Part shown: positions 15,173 to 27,391 of the stretch, piece after piece
Numbering within the stretch: the stretch's first letter is position 1
Layout: every line of letters starts with the position of its first letter
NCBI RefSeq assembly: GCF_014898815.1
Contig: NW_026515468.1
Location: 372,001 to 436,000 of the forward strand
Length of the DNA stretch: 64,000 bases
Direction of reading: 5' to 3'
Origin: Panonychus citri
Lineage: Eukaryota; Arthropoda; Arachnida; Trombidiformes; Tetranychidae
The notes under the pieces: model-generated
Told to the model about the DNA's origin: nothing
Database searches by the model: none
Seen by the model: the letters and a program-made list of their open reading frames with translations, nothing else
Program-made: the position numbers and the translations under genes

Positions 15173-16735
15173 GAATCATCATCAAATTAATTAGATTCAA
15201 AATGTTTCAACATTTACCTTTTTTCCAGCTAATTTACAGATTCACCTGAAAATTTGGTGTTCAGAAATTGTTAATTGTAACCTTGGTAAATTAATTATCA
15301 TCCTCATGAAATTGCAGTTAGTTTAGGTTACAATTAACACCAAAAGCAATTTAAATTGTTATCACATACAAAACTTGTTTCCATCTCAATCTTACAACTA
15401 AATCAGTGTAACAATTAAAAGTTGATGATGATTGAGAAAAAACTTTTTCCGTATTTAAAATGTTCATTCAACTTCTTTCATCATGATTATAATTTATGGT
15501 AATAATTTATTGCCTTTTCCATATAAATTATTGATCTATTTTTTCATGTTTGTTTTCTGGGTTACCTTTTGAATCTATTGAACCATTAACGATATTACAT
15601 GATAAGTTTCATGATGAAAATTCAGTGACTATCATGAAGGTTTATCTCTCTCTTTCTCTGGATATGAAATATGTTGATAACTTTTTTCTCTCTACCTTTT
15701 GGAAGATAAAGATGATAAAGAAGATGAAGAGAGAGAAAGTTGATATATTCTCAAAGTCATTTTCTTTTCTTTTATCGAGTTTTTCTTCTTCTTCTGAACA
15801 TCGAATTTCAAAGTTAGAACTTTATTCTTAAAGAAAACAAATCGATTTTTTCAAATTTTTTTTTCTTCTCCAGGAAATTTTTTTCTCTTTGTAAGATAAT
15901 CCATGATTATGATGAAATCTTTTTTGTTTTTTCTCAGTAAAAATCATTAAATTTGATGAAAATTATTGGCTAACAATTTAATCCATATAATATGTAAAAG
16001 TTGAAACATTGATTACAATTAATCATAATCAAGTTGCTCATTATCTTTGATTGTTAATCTTAGAATCAATGATTAATCATTTTTGATACTTTTGAAAATC
16101 AAGTGAAAATGATGAAAGTTTTTAATTACTTTGAGGTTGTTATTTTGCAACAATTAGTTAAACAAATTAACCAAATTGATACATTTCCTTAATCAGGTCT
16201 CATGTATCTCGTTGATGATTAGATTTGCAAGTCTAAATATTTTGATCGTAAATGATGATTGTAATTAACTATCAACACACCATTTAAATTATTGGGTTTT
16301 GTTGCTTGATAAAAGGTAAAGTTGTCTAACTTTAAGAGGATCAAGATTGTATTTGAAAAAAGAGAGAGAGAGATGATGATGATGATGATGAGGAAGATGA
16401 AGAAGATAAAGTCAATCTATTATTCTTATAAATGTAATAACAGTGCGAACGCCCATTCAACACATTAAGCTGAACAGCTACATGAAGATGATCAACAAGA
16501 AAGAAGGAGGAAGATACAAATTATCATCATAAAGGATGAAAAGGTTTGTACCAAGAAAGGTAAGGTGAGGATGATGAAGATGAAGATGAAGATGATGTTA
16601 TATTTGTTTCCAAAGCAAATTGAGTTTTCCTGTTGTAGAAACAGTGAGATTATCATTCACCCGTTTCCCTGAATCATGTTGGTATCCTGAAGACAGTTTC
16701 AAGTCTAATCAACTGTAATCAATCTTAGGGATGAT

Positions 16736-16738
<3 letters not shown>

Positions 16739-16772
<34 letters not shown>
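16739..16772. repeat. (GA)n microsatellite, 34 bp
   Basis: An uninterrupted GA run followed by AAGAGG. Confidence 0.96.
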
Positions 16773-16777
<5 letters not shown>

Positions 16778-17511
16778 GACCTTTAATCATCCTCATCTTC
16801 TCACTTTTAATCCTTGGACAAATCCAGAAAAATTGTTTCCTTAAAAGGTGATGAGGGGGAACTGGAAGATGATATTTGTAGTTGCTATAAGATGATGGAG
16901 ATGAAAATGTGGATGAGGATGAGAAGATGATAACTGTAATATTCATTTCTCCATCATCTTCATTATCCGAATCTATTTAATCTGCTTTTCTCAGGTTAGA
17001 GTTTATCTCAAGTGTTTACCAACAACAAAATGCTTCTCATCTTCCGCCATCATCATCATCATCATCATCTTACATCTTCTTGGGTATTTGTCTTCTTTAT
17101 CATCATCACTTTTATCATCACCATTTATTTTGTATTGATGATAAAAGAAGAGGAAAATAATTATCTCATTTCCCTTTGATTCTTGATTCAATCTTGTTAA
17201 TCAGTTGATTAAATTGTTTAATTTGATTCAATATAATGAATTTCAATTTAAAGTTTTACTTGTAAATTTATTTGTTTCATTCATCAGCATCATGATGATA
17301 ATCAGCATTTTCATGATAAATGTGAAAGAGACAAATTCAATTCCAATTTCAGTGTTTCAATTGAAAAGATATAACTTTTTATGTCAATTTATTTATCTAT
17401 CCATTGATTTACATGATAACTTTTTTGTTCAGTTCCAAGCTGAATTCACAGGTAAATGATAGATAACCTTAAATTGAATGAAGATGATGAGGATGAGGAA
17501 GAAAAAACTTT

Positions 17512-17536
17512 TCTCTCTCTCTCTCTCTCTCTCTCT
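17512..17536. repeat. (CT)n microsatellite, 25 bp
   Basis: A CT run in a GAT/ATC-rich neighbourhood. Confidence 0.94.
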
Positions 17537-20500
17537 ATCTTCATGTTCATTCTTGCCTTAAGCTCTTAGAAATTCAGAGAAATCAGAATTGAATGAGAAA
17601 AGTAAATGTAATAATCTTTACAATTTAATGTTGATTCAATTTCAATTGAATTCATCATTTTGTTCATGATGATGATGATGATCAGTTTCTATGATTTGAT
17701 TGCTTTGAATCACAACAATTTAAAGTAATTGTCACTAATTTAGCGATAACATTAGAATAAATTTTTCTCTCTTTTTTTCTCTCATACAAAATTCAAATTC
17801 CAACAAATCATCACTTCCTTTTCCTCATCTTGCTCAGAGAGAAATATGCTAAAAAAGAAGATGATAACAAAGATGGAGAGGAAACAAAAACAGGAGATGA
17901 GGATGATAAGCAAGAATGTAAAGGAATGATAAAGATGCTGAGAAAAGAAAAGGATGCGGATGATAAAATAGAAGAAGATGAGGAAAAAAAGAGAAAAGAA
18001 ACTAATTTAAAAATTCTCTTTCATTTCTCCATCTTCATCTTTCATCATCTTACACAAACCCCAAATCTCTGTATCATCTTCATCTCTCTCTCTCTCTGCA
18101 ATGTTACCTTGATTTCTAGTAAGAAATTACCTTTTGTAACCTTATCTTGACAACTCAGGTAACTCAAAGCTAATTTTTTAACACAAAGTGTATCAAAAAT
18201 AAATGTCCTCAGGTAAACAAAGAAAGATAAACAAACGACATACAGAGAGAGGCCTAAGAGTAACTTGAAACTCAAATAATTTGAATACACAATCAAAACA
18301 ACAATCAGAGATTCAAATCAATTTCTGACAGAATCAAAGTCTAATCATTTATGCATTAAATTACAATGTTAATTTTTATGTAAATCCAATTGTCATAATA
18401 ATATTAGCAATTCGATATTTGAAAACAAGAGAGAGATTTTTTTTCTTCTCATTTCTGATCAATGGTTGGTCAGCATCTTATTATCTCCACTGGTCAACAT
18501 AATCATTATTGTTTGAATTCATCATCATCATCATCATCATCTCACCCACAATCATCTCACTCCTCTCCCATTCTTTCATCGCCCTTAACCGTTTCAATCG
18601 ATGATGGAGAAGAAGAAGAAAAAAAAAGTTTTTCTTTTTTTCGAAATAAAAAAAGTTCTAACTTTTCCCCTTTCTCTTGCACCTCTTATAACAAAGTGAC
18701 ATTAAAATCATTGGCAAATTGTTGATTGTCAAGCCTACGCACACACAATCAAACAATATAATCAGAGGACAATCAATGTTACTATAATGAAATAGTTTCC
18801 AACTGAGAGTCCGTAATAATGTCTAACAATACAAAATAAATTGTTGATTATCATCATAATTGCAGTAACGTTTATATAGCCATTAACTGGATTCACTGAT
18901 TTAGGTTCATTATTGTTTGATGATTATCATTGATGTTTACATTAACTACATGTCAAGTTGTATATGATTGAAGGAAAACCAAATCATTGTCAACCTCAAA
19001 AACTTTTTGACAAAGAGAAAGTTTTTTCATCCTCATCCCTGACAATGAAAATAACAACAACAAGTTATGCAAGTTGTTGGATCATCAACAATCATCATCT
19101 TCTTATGCATCAGTTGCAATTTTATCTCATCTCTTATGAATCCTCTGAATACATGATGATGATGATTTCATCTGCATCCTCTTATGATGTGTCACAACTT
19201 GAATTAACTCACATCAACTCCTCCTTATCACCATCATCAAATATCAGATACATTTTGATTGCATTTTTCATCATCATGTTTACTTGCAGGACCAAACAAG
19301 CAAAAGCAAAAGTAAAAAATGATTGACAGGTTTGTTGTTGTTGATTATTATGATGTGTGTGTTTGCCTTTGCAAATCACAATTATAATCATTTGCAAAAC
19401 TTGTGGTTACTCTGTAATTTTTGAGGCTCAAACAATTGCATTTGCAAATCCAGTTGAATCCAAGGCAGAATAAAAAATCTCAATCTTTTTGCATTAACAC
19501 AAGAGTTTCCAATCTCTTTGTAAATCTCTCGGTTCCAATGTTCAATATGAGGAAACATCAATTTACAGGAGGAACAAAAAACGTTTCAACCAAATTACAG
19601 GGACACAAAAGACTAACAATATTAACTTTACCTCTGGATTCAGTTTGAAATTGAATGAAAATGATGATTGGGAATAGAGAGGAAGAGGAAGAGAGAGAGA
19701 GAGAGAGAGACGATTTCATGATAAATCAATAGATTTATTATTATTATCATGATGATTACAATGAGTTGTAAATGAGTTTCAAATGAAATAATCAATGGTA
19801 ATGATAGTAAATGATTAGAGTCTGAGACTACCATGAACTAATCAGAATATAAAATAATAGGAACAAATTTGCACAACAATTTGACTCTCAAAGGAATGCC
19901 TTTAATACTAATGAAAGAAGATGATGAGAGAGATGATGAAGAAGATAAAGATTGTAATGAAACACTGAATCGAAACTTTCTACCTTCTTCTCCTCCTCCT
20001 CCTACTCTCCTTCATGGTGATGATGTTAATTCATGATGTATTCAGGTTTCATCAAGAAATTTGTTTCTTCATTAATTTACACTCTTTGCTTTGTCTTCTG
20101 TATCCTGAATCTTCAGATAGAGAGAGAGAGAAAACTAATTGTCTTGAAAATTTCTCTCTCTCTCACTACACCCACTCCCTCCATCTTATTTACCCCACAG
20201 CGGAAACTATAACATGAGAAGAGGGGCAAATGTACAAATACCTCATTCTAAATAATATTATTATTATCCAATTTGCCGCGAGGTTTTTTTATCTTTTATC
20301 ATCATGATGAAGATAATGATGAAAACTGATACTGATGACAAGAAAAGAGAAGAAGAGAGATCGAGAGATGATATGGAAGATAAACTTTGGAACATTATGT
20401 GATCATCATTATCATGGAAATGAAAAGCTTGAAGGTTCATTTATTTGGGTGAAAATGATCATGGAAATGAACTGAATCCTGAGCTATTGAAAACTCATCT

Positions 20501-20660
20501 TGATAATCAACTGATATTCTTGGTGCTGATGAAGATGGTGACGATAATGATGATAACTTGAGATAATAGTTTCGAATGTAATAGTTATTACCATGGAAGG
20601 AGTGAAATTCATGTGGAGAAAAATGAGTCAACTGGGAGTGTAAAAGAAAAGAAAAAAAAA

Positions 20661-20677
20661 GTTCGAAAGTTTCGAAC
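20661..20677. repeat. Inverted GTTCGAA pair with 3-bp spacer
   Basis: GTTCGAAAGTTTCGAAC reads as GTTCGAA, a 3-base spacer, and TTCGAAC. Further TTCGAA words follow at 21141, 21306 and 21329. The same TTTTCGAA core appears in the promoter-like clusters of Sema-2a and the CXXC gene. Confidence 0.7.
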
Positions 20678-23600
20678 TGATTTGAAAAGTTCAGTTTGTT
20701 GTGTCAAGTGTTTCCAATGAGATGAAATCGCCTGTTTATTATCATGGAACTCGTAATAGTTGAGATTATATGAACTTACGACTAAATCAGCCTCTGATTC
20801 TGATTCAGGATCCTAAGTGAAATCTGAAGTTTCACCATGAACAATGAGTCCCTTTGGGTGTGATACAGTTAGAACAATATATATCTACATATATGTATCA
20901 TGAGTAGTTGATGGAGCCAGAATTCATGATAAAGCTCAACTCGAACCATGGAAACTTATATTCATTGGTTGTGAAGAAAATATCACTTCTGAACTTTCAG
21001 TTCTTTTCTCAGGAGCTACTTTCATGATGAGACGAAGAGAGAAAAAAATTTTTTTTATTCTTTTCACATAAAGTACATGTAATATTATCAATTTCTATAC
21101 CTTGAATCAACTCAATTCTTATCGATTGGAAAATGAACTTTTCGAAAGAAAAAATTGAAAAAACAAAAATTCGATTGAGAAAGTTTTCTCTTCCATTATC
21201 ATAATATCATGAGATATCATTTCATCAAACAATCTTCATATTACTCATCATCATCATCATCATCATTATCATGCAGACAATCATTAGCTTTAGAACTTTT
21301 CAAAATTCGAACCTGATAATATTCATATTCGAACGGTGAATGAAATTTTTCTTTTTTTCATTCAGATTATTCAAATTCGAGATTCAGCTCAATAGGAATC
21401 GTCAAGCTGATGATTAGTTGAGTTTCATTGATATCAAAAGGTAGATCTAAGTTACGATTATCAGGTAATAATAATAATATCACCAAGAGAGATGAAAGAA
21501 CCGAATCAAATTGTTTGATTAATTGAAATAGAAACAACAATTTATGATGATACAAAAAAACTCCCACTCTCATGGGAGGAGGAGGAGGTTTAAGTCATGA
21601 TAATGATTCAGGAACTAAAAAAAATATGATAATATTATCATAACAATAGCCTGGAATTGTAAATTTACCGTTATACTCAAACGGATTTCCTTTTATCATG
21701 AATTCCCGACCCCTTTTGTCATGAACATAAACAAACATTGAAATGATAATATTGTCCTGGGGGAGGTAAGATAATTTACTCTAATTTGTGTAACAATACA
21801 TTCATAAACTTTTTTTGTCATCATCTTGTCATCCAAACTCTCCCACATTCTATCCTCATCATTCCCAGAAGCTATTCCTCATCATCATCATCATTGAGAC
21901 TCCAACATGATAATCATATGTTCAGATCGTTTAATTTGAATATATTCTCGATACTCAAGTAAACATACAAAATCTAACGGATTTTTTGTTCGATTGTTTT
22001 TATTTCGAATTTTTTTCCTTCTCTCTCTCTCTCTCCAAATTTATCTTCTTCTTCATCATCTTCTCTTTCTCTTCTTCTTCTTTTGTTGAATCATTTTCGA
22101 TTCTCTATTTGTAGATTTTCCCTCCATTGAATATTTAATTTGCTTCTCTATTTGTTGATGTGATTTTTTTCCTCGAAACTTTTGAATTCACCTTTTGTTG
22201 TTGCTTTTCGCCATCATCATCTTCTCGTATCTCTATCATCTCATCATCATCCATTTTGTGATCATCCTCATCAGTCAGAGTCCTTTTTTAATCTTGTAAA
22301 AGTTGTAATATTAAAAAAGAGAGCGAGAGAAAAAAAATCAAATTCAATTGATTCTCAGTCTCTCTCTAAATCTAATCTCTTTCACCCAAGCAGCAAATTT
22401 GATTTGAAATGTAAACAGATTAACTTATTATAACATTGTAATCATCATTATCATTATCATCACCATTATCTTTCATTGTCCATTTGCTTTCATCCTTGTC
22501 ATCCTTTAATCATCCATATCATCAACAACATAACATGAAAATTAATATTCAAAAAGCAATAACAATGAAAAGCAATATAAAAACTTTACCCTCAGTATTG
22601 TTACAATTATCATACCAATGATGATGATTAGGATGATAAAAATGATCCTTTTTAATTTAAACTTGATATTAACATACAAACAGATGATGGAGAGAGAGAG
22701 AGAGATGAAGATGAAGATGAGGATGAGGATGAGGATGAAAAGGAGGAGGAAGAAGAGGGTAGAAGAGGAAACTTGTAGGGGTCGGCGGAAGATCCCTAAG
22801 AAACACAAGAAAAATGAGGTTTATGATGATAAGGTAGATGAAGATGATGATGATGATGAGGAATCGGGTTGCCTAGTGAGAGACAATTGTAAGTGGGGGA
22901 GTTATAAAGTCGTTAGGATGCTGGAGAGACAACGGAAACCATAAATCACATCAATATAATAGTAACAATAATAAACTGTGATGATAATAATACACAATTT
23001 CATAGTCATTTATATGTTACTTTATCCTTAATCTTGACAATAACAATCAACATGATGTTGTTGTTGTTTCTTCAAGATACAATCAACTTGATCATTTTTA
23101 TTGTTTGTAGTTAAAGTTAATCACAGTCAATTGTTAATATTATCTTAATCATAATCATAAACAATAACAATCTAGGTCTGGTATCATTTATTATCATATA
23201 CAATTCATATGTAATCTGTATTCATGGTAACCTTTTTTTTTCAAAAGGAAAAGAGGAAAAAAAATCTCTTTGTGATTTATTAACATTAAGTTGATTTATT
23301 GATTGTTTGAGTTGATTAAAGTTGATTGTAAATTTTGTGTTTGTAGTTGATTAACTTTTTTACTTGTTGTTGATTTGTTGGAGCTTTTTAATTGATTATG
23401 TTTCTTGATTTTCATTGAATTGTTTGGTAGCTTTTTCCTTGGGAGTTACGATTCATTTTATTGGAACTGGATTAAGATTTAATTGTAAATGAATTTATTT
23501 ATTATTCTTGGAAAAGGATTATCTTTGTTGGTTTTATCTCTCACTCTCTCGATTGAGAGGATTTATCTTCATTGTCTTCAGGTTATATCATCACCATGAG

Positions 23601-26526
23601 AAACTGGATTAAGATGTTGATCTGATTGCCAACTGAAAAGGGTTTTCATATATTCAATCAATTGATTATATTGATCATGATTAAGATGATGATGATGATG
23701 AGGATTATCTTCCCTTTCTTTTGATTATCATCATGATCATTTCCATGAATAGCATAAGATGTTAATCCTTAATGATTGAAGTTTGTAATATGTTGATTGA
23801 AAATCAACATCAATTTGTAATTAATTTTTTTTAGAGAAAAAAAAATCAATCAACCTTTTCTAATCAATTCAATTATTGATTAATTATGTTCATCCAAATA
23901 TATTAATTAAGATTTAATCAATTAATCATGAGAGTTAAGACTATTAATAATTAATTACAATTTCCAAATGATTGGTACGAGTTGATCATTAAACTGTAAA
24001 TGGATTTAAATTGTGACGATTATTGATTTTTAATAGTAATTCATTTTTCCTCAACTAATCATCTTAATATTGATTTAATTTCTCCCCCTTTTTTTAATCA
24101 TATTAATGGTGTTGACAATTTACACAGTTTCACAATCGTGATTGTTATCAATTGATTGAGTTAACTGTCAATTTAGTTGACCAATGTCCAGTTTCTGGTT
24201 CACTGGATTAACCATTTAATAGTAAATTTTAACAAAAGATTGAACAAGATTAAGATTATAATCTAATCCTTTCTCCTTTTTTTCCCTCATCATTTTTCAT
24301 CCCTTATCTTTATCAACTCCTCCACCCACTGACCACCACTGACCACTATGATATTACCTTTTCCTTTTGATTGGAAACCTGAAAAAAAAGATTAGTCCAT
24401 CGGATTTAAATTGTTAAAGGAATTAACTGATTAGTGGGTGAAGAGAAAATTTTTTTTCTCTCTCATTAAATTACATAGACTTTTCTTAAGGTTTCCTATT
24501 ACCTTATTAACTGACCAGTGGTCAGTTTCAAATTGAATACAATCAATCAACAACAATGATAATCATAATAATAATAATGATAATCAATTGATTGTTAAAG
24601 GATTATCATTATTAATGGTTGACTGATTGTTCATATAAAATAGTTTAAATTAATAGTAATCAATTGTGCCAATCAACTGAGATGAAATTAAATTAAATTA
24701 AATCAAGGTGGTCCAATATAATAAAAGGTAACAATTAAAATTGTTACGATTAAATTGTTAATTTAGCTTTTTAAATTGTTGATTAGTGTGAGTAACTTAA
24801 CAAATATAAAGGAAAAGTTTGTTCATTATAACAAATAATCAACATCATCAATTACAATTATCAAATTAAAATCAATCAAATTGTGACCATTTTATTGATT
24901 TAATTTTGGAGGTTGAAAATTGTTACAATTAAATTTAATTTAGTTTCCATTTTTTTATTGAGATGGAACAAGAAATTATTATTATATTTAAACAACAAGT
25001 TGATTTAAAGTTAATTTGGTTCATTTTTTTTTTCATCTTCTTGATGATCAACAAAGTGATTTAATATTTTCATCTCATTAATTTAATTGCTTATATATTT
25101 ACCAATAATTATTATCACCATTGCAAGTATCATGAAAGTTAATCATCATTAAAACTCATCAATTAACTTAATCAATGTAATATAATTTTCCAATCAAAAG
25201 TGATTTAAGTGCAACAACTTATTATGTATCAAAGTGGAAGCAAAAAAAAAATATGTAACTTGGTAAGAGAGAGAGATGAAGAAAAATGGAAGATAAGGAA
25301 GATAATCTTTCTTTTTTTCTTTCTTTTTTACTTTGTTGACCTTTTTTCGAATTAAATTTTATGCTCTCTTTCTTTCGCCATCCTCATCTTCATCTTTATC
25401 ATCATCCTCATCATCTTCATCATCTCTAATTTGTTAGATCGCTTGGATAACCATCAATAGATTGGCCTCTAATAGACCATATTTTCACTCACTCTCTCTC
25501 TCTCTCTCATCTTCCCAATTAAATCAGCCGATAACTGGGCCACCCTGGTTGATGATTTGGGGTGGAAGATGATGATGATGATGAGAGAGAGAGAGAGAAA
25601 AGAAAGAGGAAATTAATATCATCATTCTGTAGATTAACGGTCAAAAAGGTTGGAAAAAAAATCAATCCAAGTGAAAGAGGAAAAAATTATTAAAATCACT
25701 TTTCAGATTAAATTATCATCCTAATCATCCTCATCCTCATCCTCATCTTCATCATCTTCATCTTAATCTTAATCTTCATCATTCTCTTTCTTGATAATTT
25801 TCTAATTCTCATCTCTAATCTTCATCATTGACCATCGAGTTTCGTGTTGGCGGGAAAAACTTTTTTCATATCGAATTCAAATCTTTCCAATTGTTTAGAT
25901 TTAATTTATTATCGATTAATTTTAATTAACTTTTAATTTTGGATTAATTTTTCTCGTCGCCTAACAATCAACTGTTTTCCATTACAATTATATTCACAAT
26001 TACAATTAAATTTGTTAAATTGTTTCCACTTTTAAGGTTCATAGGTTATCATGATTAATGTTGAACAATTAAAGTTTCATTTGTTTTATTAATATTTTGT
26101 ATTCCTTGATTATGATTAATTTAGTTAAATTATTTTTCATTAACTTTTGGTTTAAATTAAATAAATTGGAAACAATTATCATTAATATCAATTTCTCAAC
26201 AGTTTTACCCTTCAAACAATTAACTGATTGTTTTACTTTATCATTTAATCAAAAATGTTTAATTGTTGTTAACTAATCATCTGAATTTGATTGTAAATCA
26301 TTAATAGTTAATGGAGACAATTAGTTTTCTCATTTGTTTTTGCTTTTTTGTCATAATTTAATTTAAACTGAATTAAAGTTTAACCATCATGAGGACAATT
26401 AATTTTGATTACAAGTCGAAAATTAATTATTAACTGATAACAAATGATGAGGAAGATGAAGGATGATTAAGATGAAGATGAAAAAAGTTGGAAGAGAAAA
26501 AATTTTCTTCAACTTTGTTAACAAGT

Positions 26527-26605
26527 AAAAAGAAAGAGAAAAAGAAAGAGAAGATAAAATGGTAAACCAGTTTCTTTGTTTCTCTTTCTTTTTCTCTTTC
26601 TTTTT
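26527..26605. repeat. Perfect 26-bp inverted repeat with 27-bp spacer
   Basis: The left arm at 26527-26552 is all purine (A-runs broken by G). The right arm at 26580-26605 is its exact reverse complement, so one strand could fold into a 26-bp stem with a 27-base loop. It lies about 160 bp before the AGATGGCG motif pair and about 800 bp before the Sema-2a start codon. Function is unknown; it could be transcribed as a hairpin or simply be a repeat-generated palindrome. Confidence 0.85.
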
Positions 26606-26764
26606 CTCTCTTTCATCATCTTCCAAGTTGTTCCCTTGTTATCTTTATATTTTTTTCACAAGTTTCTCCTCTCTCACCATTTATCTTCCTTTTTTTTCTT
26701 CCTCTCTAATTTCTCTTTCTAACTTATCTTCTCTTTCTTTCTCTCTCTGTCTTCTTTAGTTCGA

Positions 26765-26806
26765 CCAACAGATGGCGCTTTTTTCGAACCTGGCGCCACC
26801 TGTCGG
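26765..26806. promoter_or_regulatory. Inverted pair of CTCF-like sites, likely Sema-2a promoter region
   Basis: The + strand reads CCAACAGATGGCGC at 26765-26778. The - strand reads CCGACAGGTGGCGCC across 26806-26792. Both resemble the YAGRKGGCGC core known for Drosophila CTCF, and the shared ATGGC also fits YY1/Pho. The pair is followed by TTTTTTCGAA at 26779-26788 and 26810-26819, and by GAGAAAATTTTTC at 26831. It lies about 620 bp before the Sema-2a ATG. A similar motif precedes the other gene starts in the window, so I infer a promoter or insulator role. Protein binding is not shown. Confidence 0.5.
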
Positions 26807-27391
26807 TTCTTTTTTCGAAATTCTCTCGATGAGAAAATTTTTCTTCCATTTTGTTGTTACCTTTTAATGAGTAAACACATTCAATAGAAATTCAATCTTT
26901 TCTCATCATTTTATCTTCTTCTTTCTTTTTTCTCTTTCTTTTGGCGAACTTAATCTTCATCATCATCATCTAATAGTCTTTTCAATTGTCTTGTGTGTTC
27001 TATTATCGAAAACCATCATCGCCTTGTTAATCTTCTTCTTCTCTTGTTGTTACTCTTTGTTACTTTTCCTTCAGTCATTGTCTTCAATTGGATATTTAAA
27101 ATATTCTTTTCTCTAAATTAATATTCTATTCTATTCTATTAATGTTCTTCTCTATTTTTTTATTCTATTCTTTTTTTTCTTTTCCTTTGGTTAATTGATT
27201 GTGTGTCTCACAAAAACATCGAAAACTTTTGATTGAGATTTTCAACATTTTCTCTTCTCTTTTTTATACCTTTAACATTTTCATGGTGAGAATCATGAAG
27301 TATGTTCACTCTCAGCATCTCATCATCTTGTCATGTTGGTCAAGTTCAACTTGTTCAGTTCCATTATTATCTTAGGAATTTTTATCGTACC

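Larger units (their letters stand above)
1..26520. other. Gene-free AT-rich region upstream of Sema-2a
   Basis: I see no exon I can support on either strand in this stretch. Open frames here are short and come from GAT/ATC, GA/CT and poly-A/T tracts, giving runs of Met, Asp, His, Ser or Leu. The sequence is rich in CAATTAA/TTAATTG words and in clusters of GATGAT or ATCATC. Long GA or CT tracts and a few short palindromes are listed separately. It is probably intergenic and may hold control elements for the downstream semaphorin, because a promoter-like motif cluster lies at about 26.77 kb. A very large 5' untranslated intron cannot be excluded, and neither can very short exons. Confidence 0.6.

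Noticed and set aside
17830..18150. 106-residue acidic Lys/Glu/Asp frame
   Set aside because: Low-complexity purine-rich DNA gives such peptides in several frames; no domain is visible.
18958..19326. 122-residue + strand frame
   Set aside because: Composition follows ATC/CATC-rich DNA, with runs of Ser, Met and Leu, and no motif or homology is recognised.
22618..22944. 108-residue + strand frame rich in Met, Arg, Lys and Asp
   Set aside because: The first half is a translated GA/GATGAG repeat. The second half has no recognisable motif and no convincing splice context.
27302..27391. Upstream in-frame ATG for Sema-2a at 27302
   Set aside because: It would bury the hydrophobic leader 30 residues inside. 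ATG 27392 has better context and a normal signal peptide. It is kept only as an alternative.
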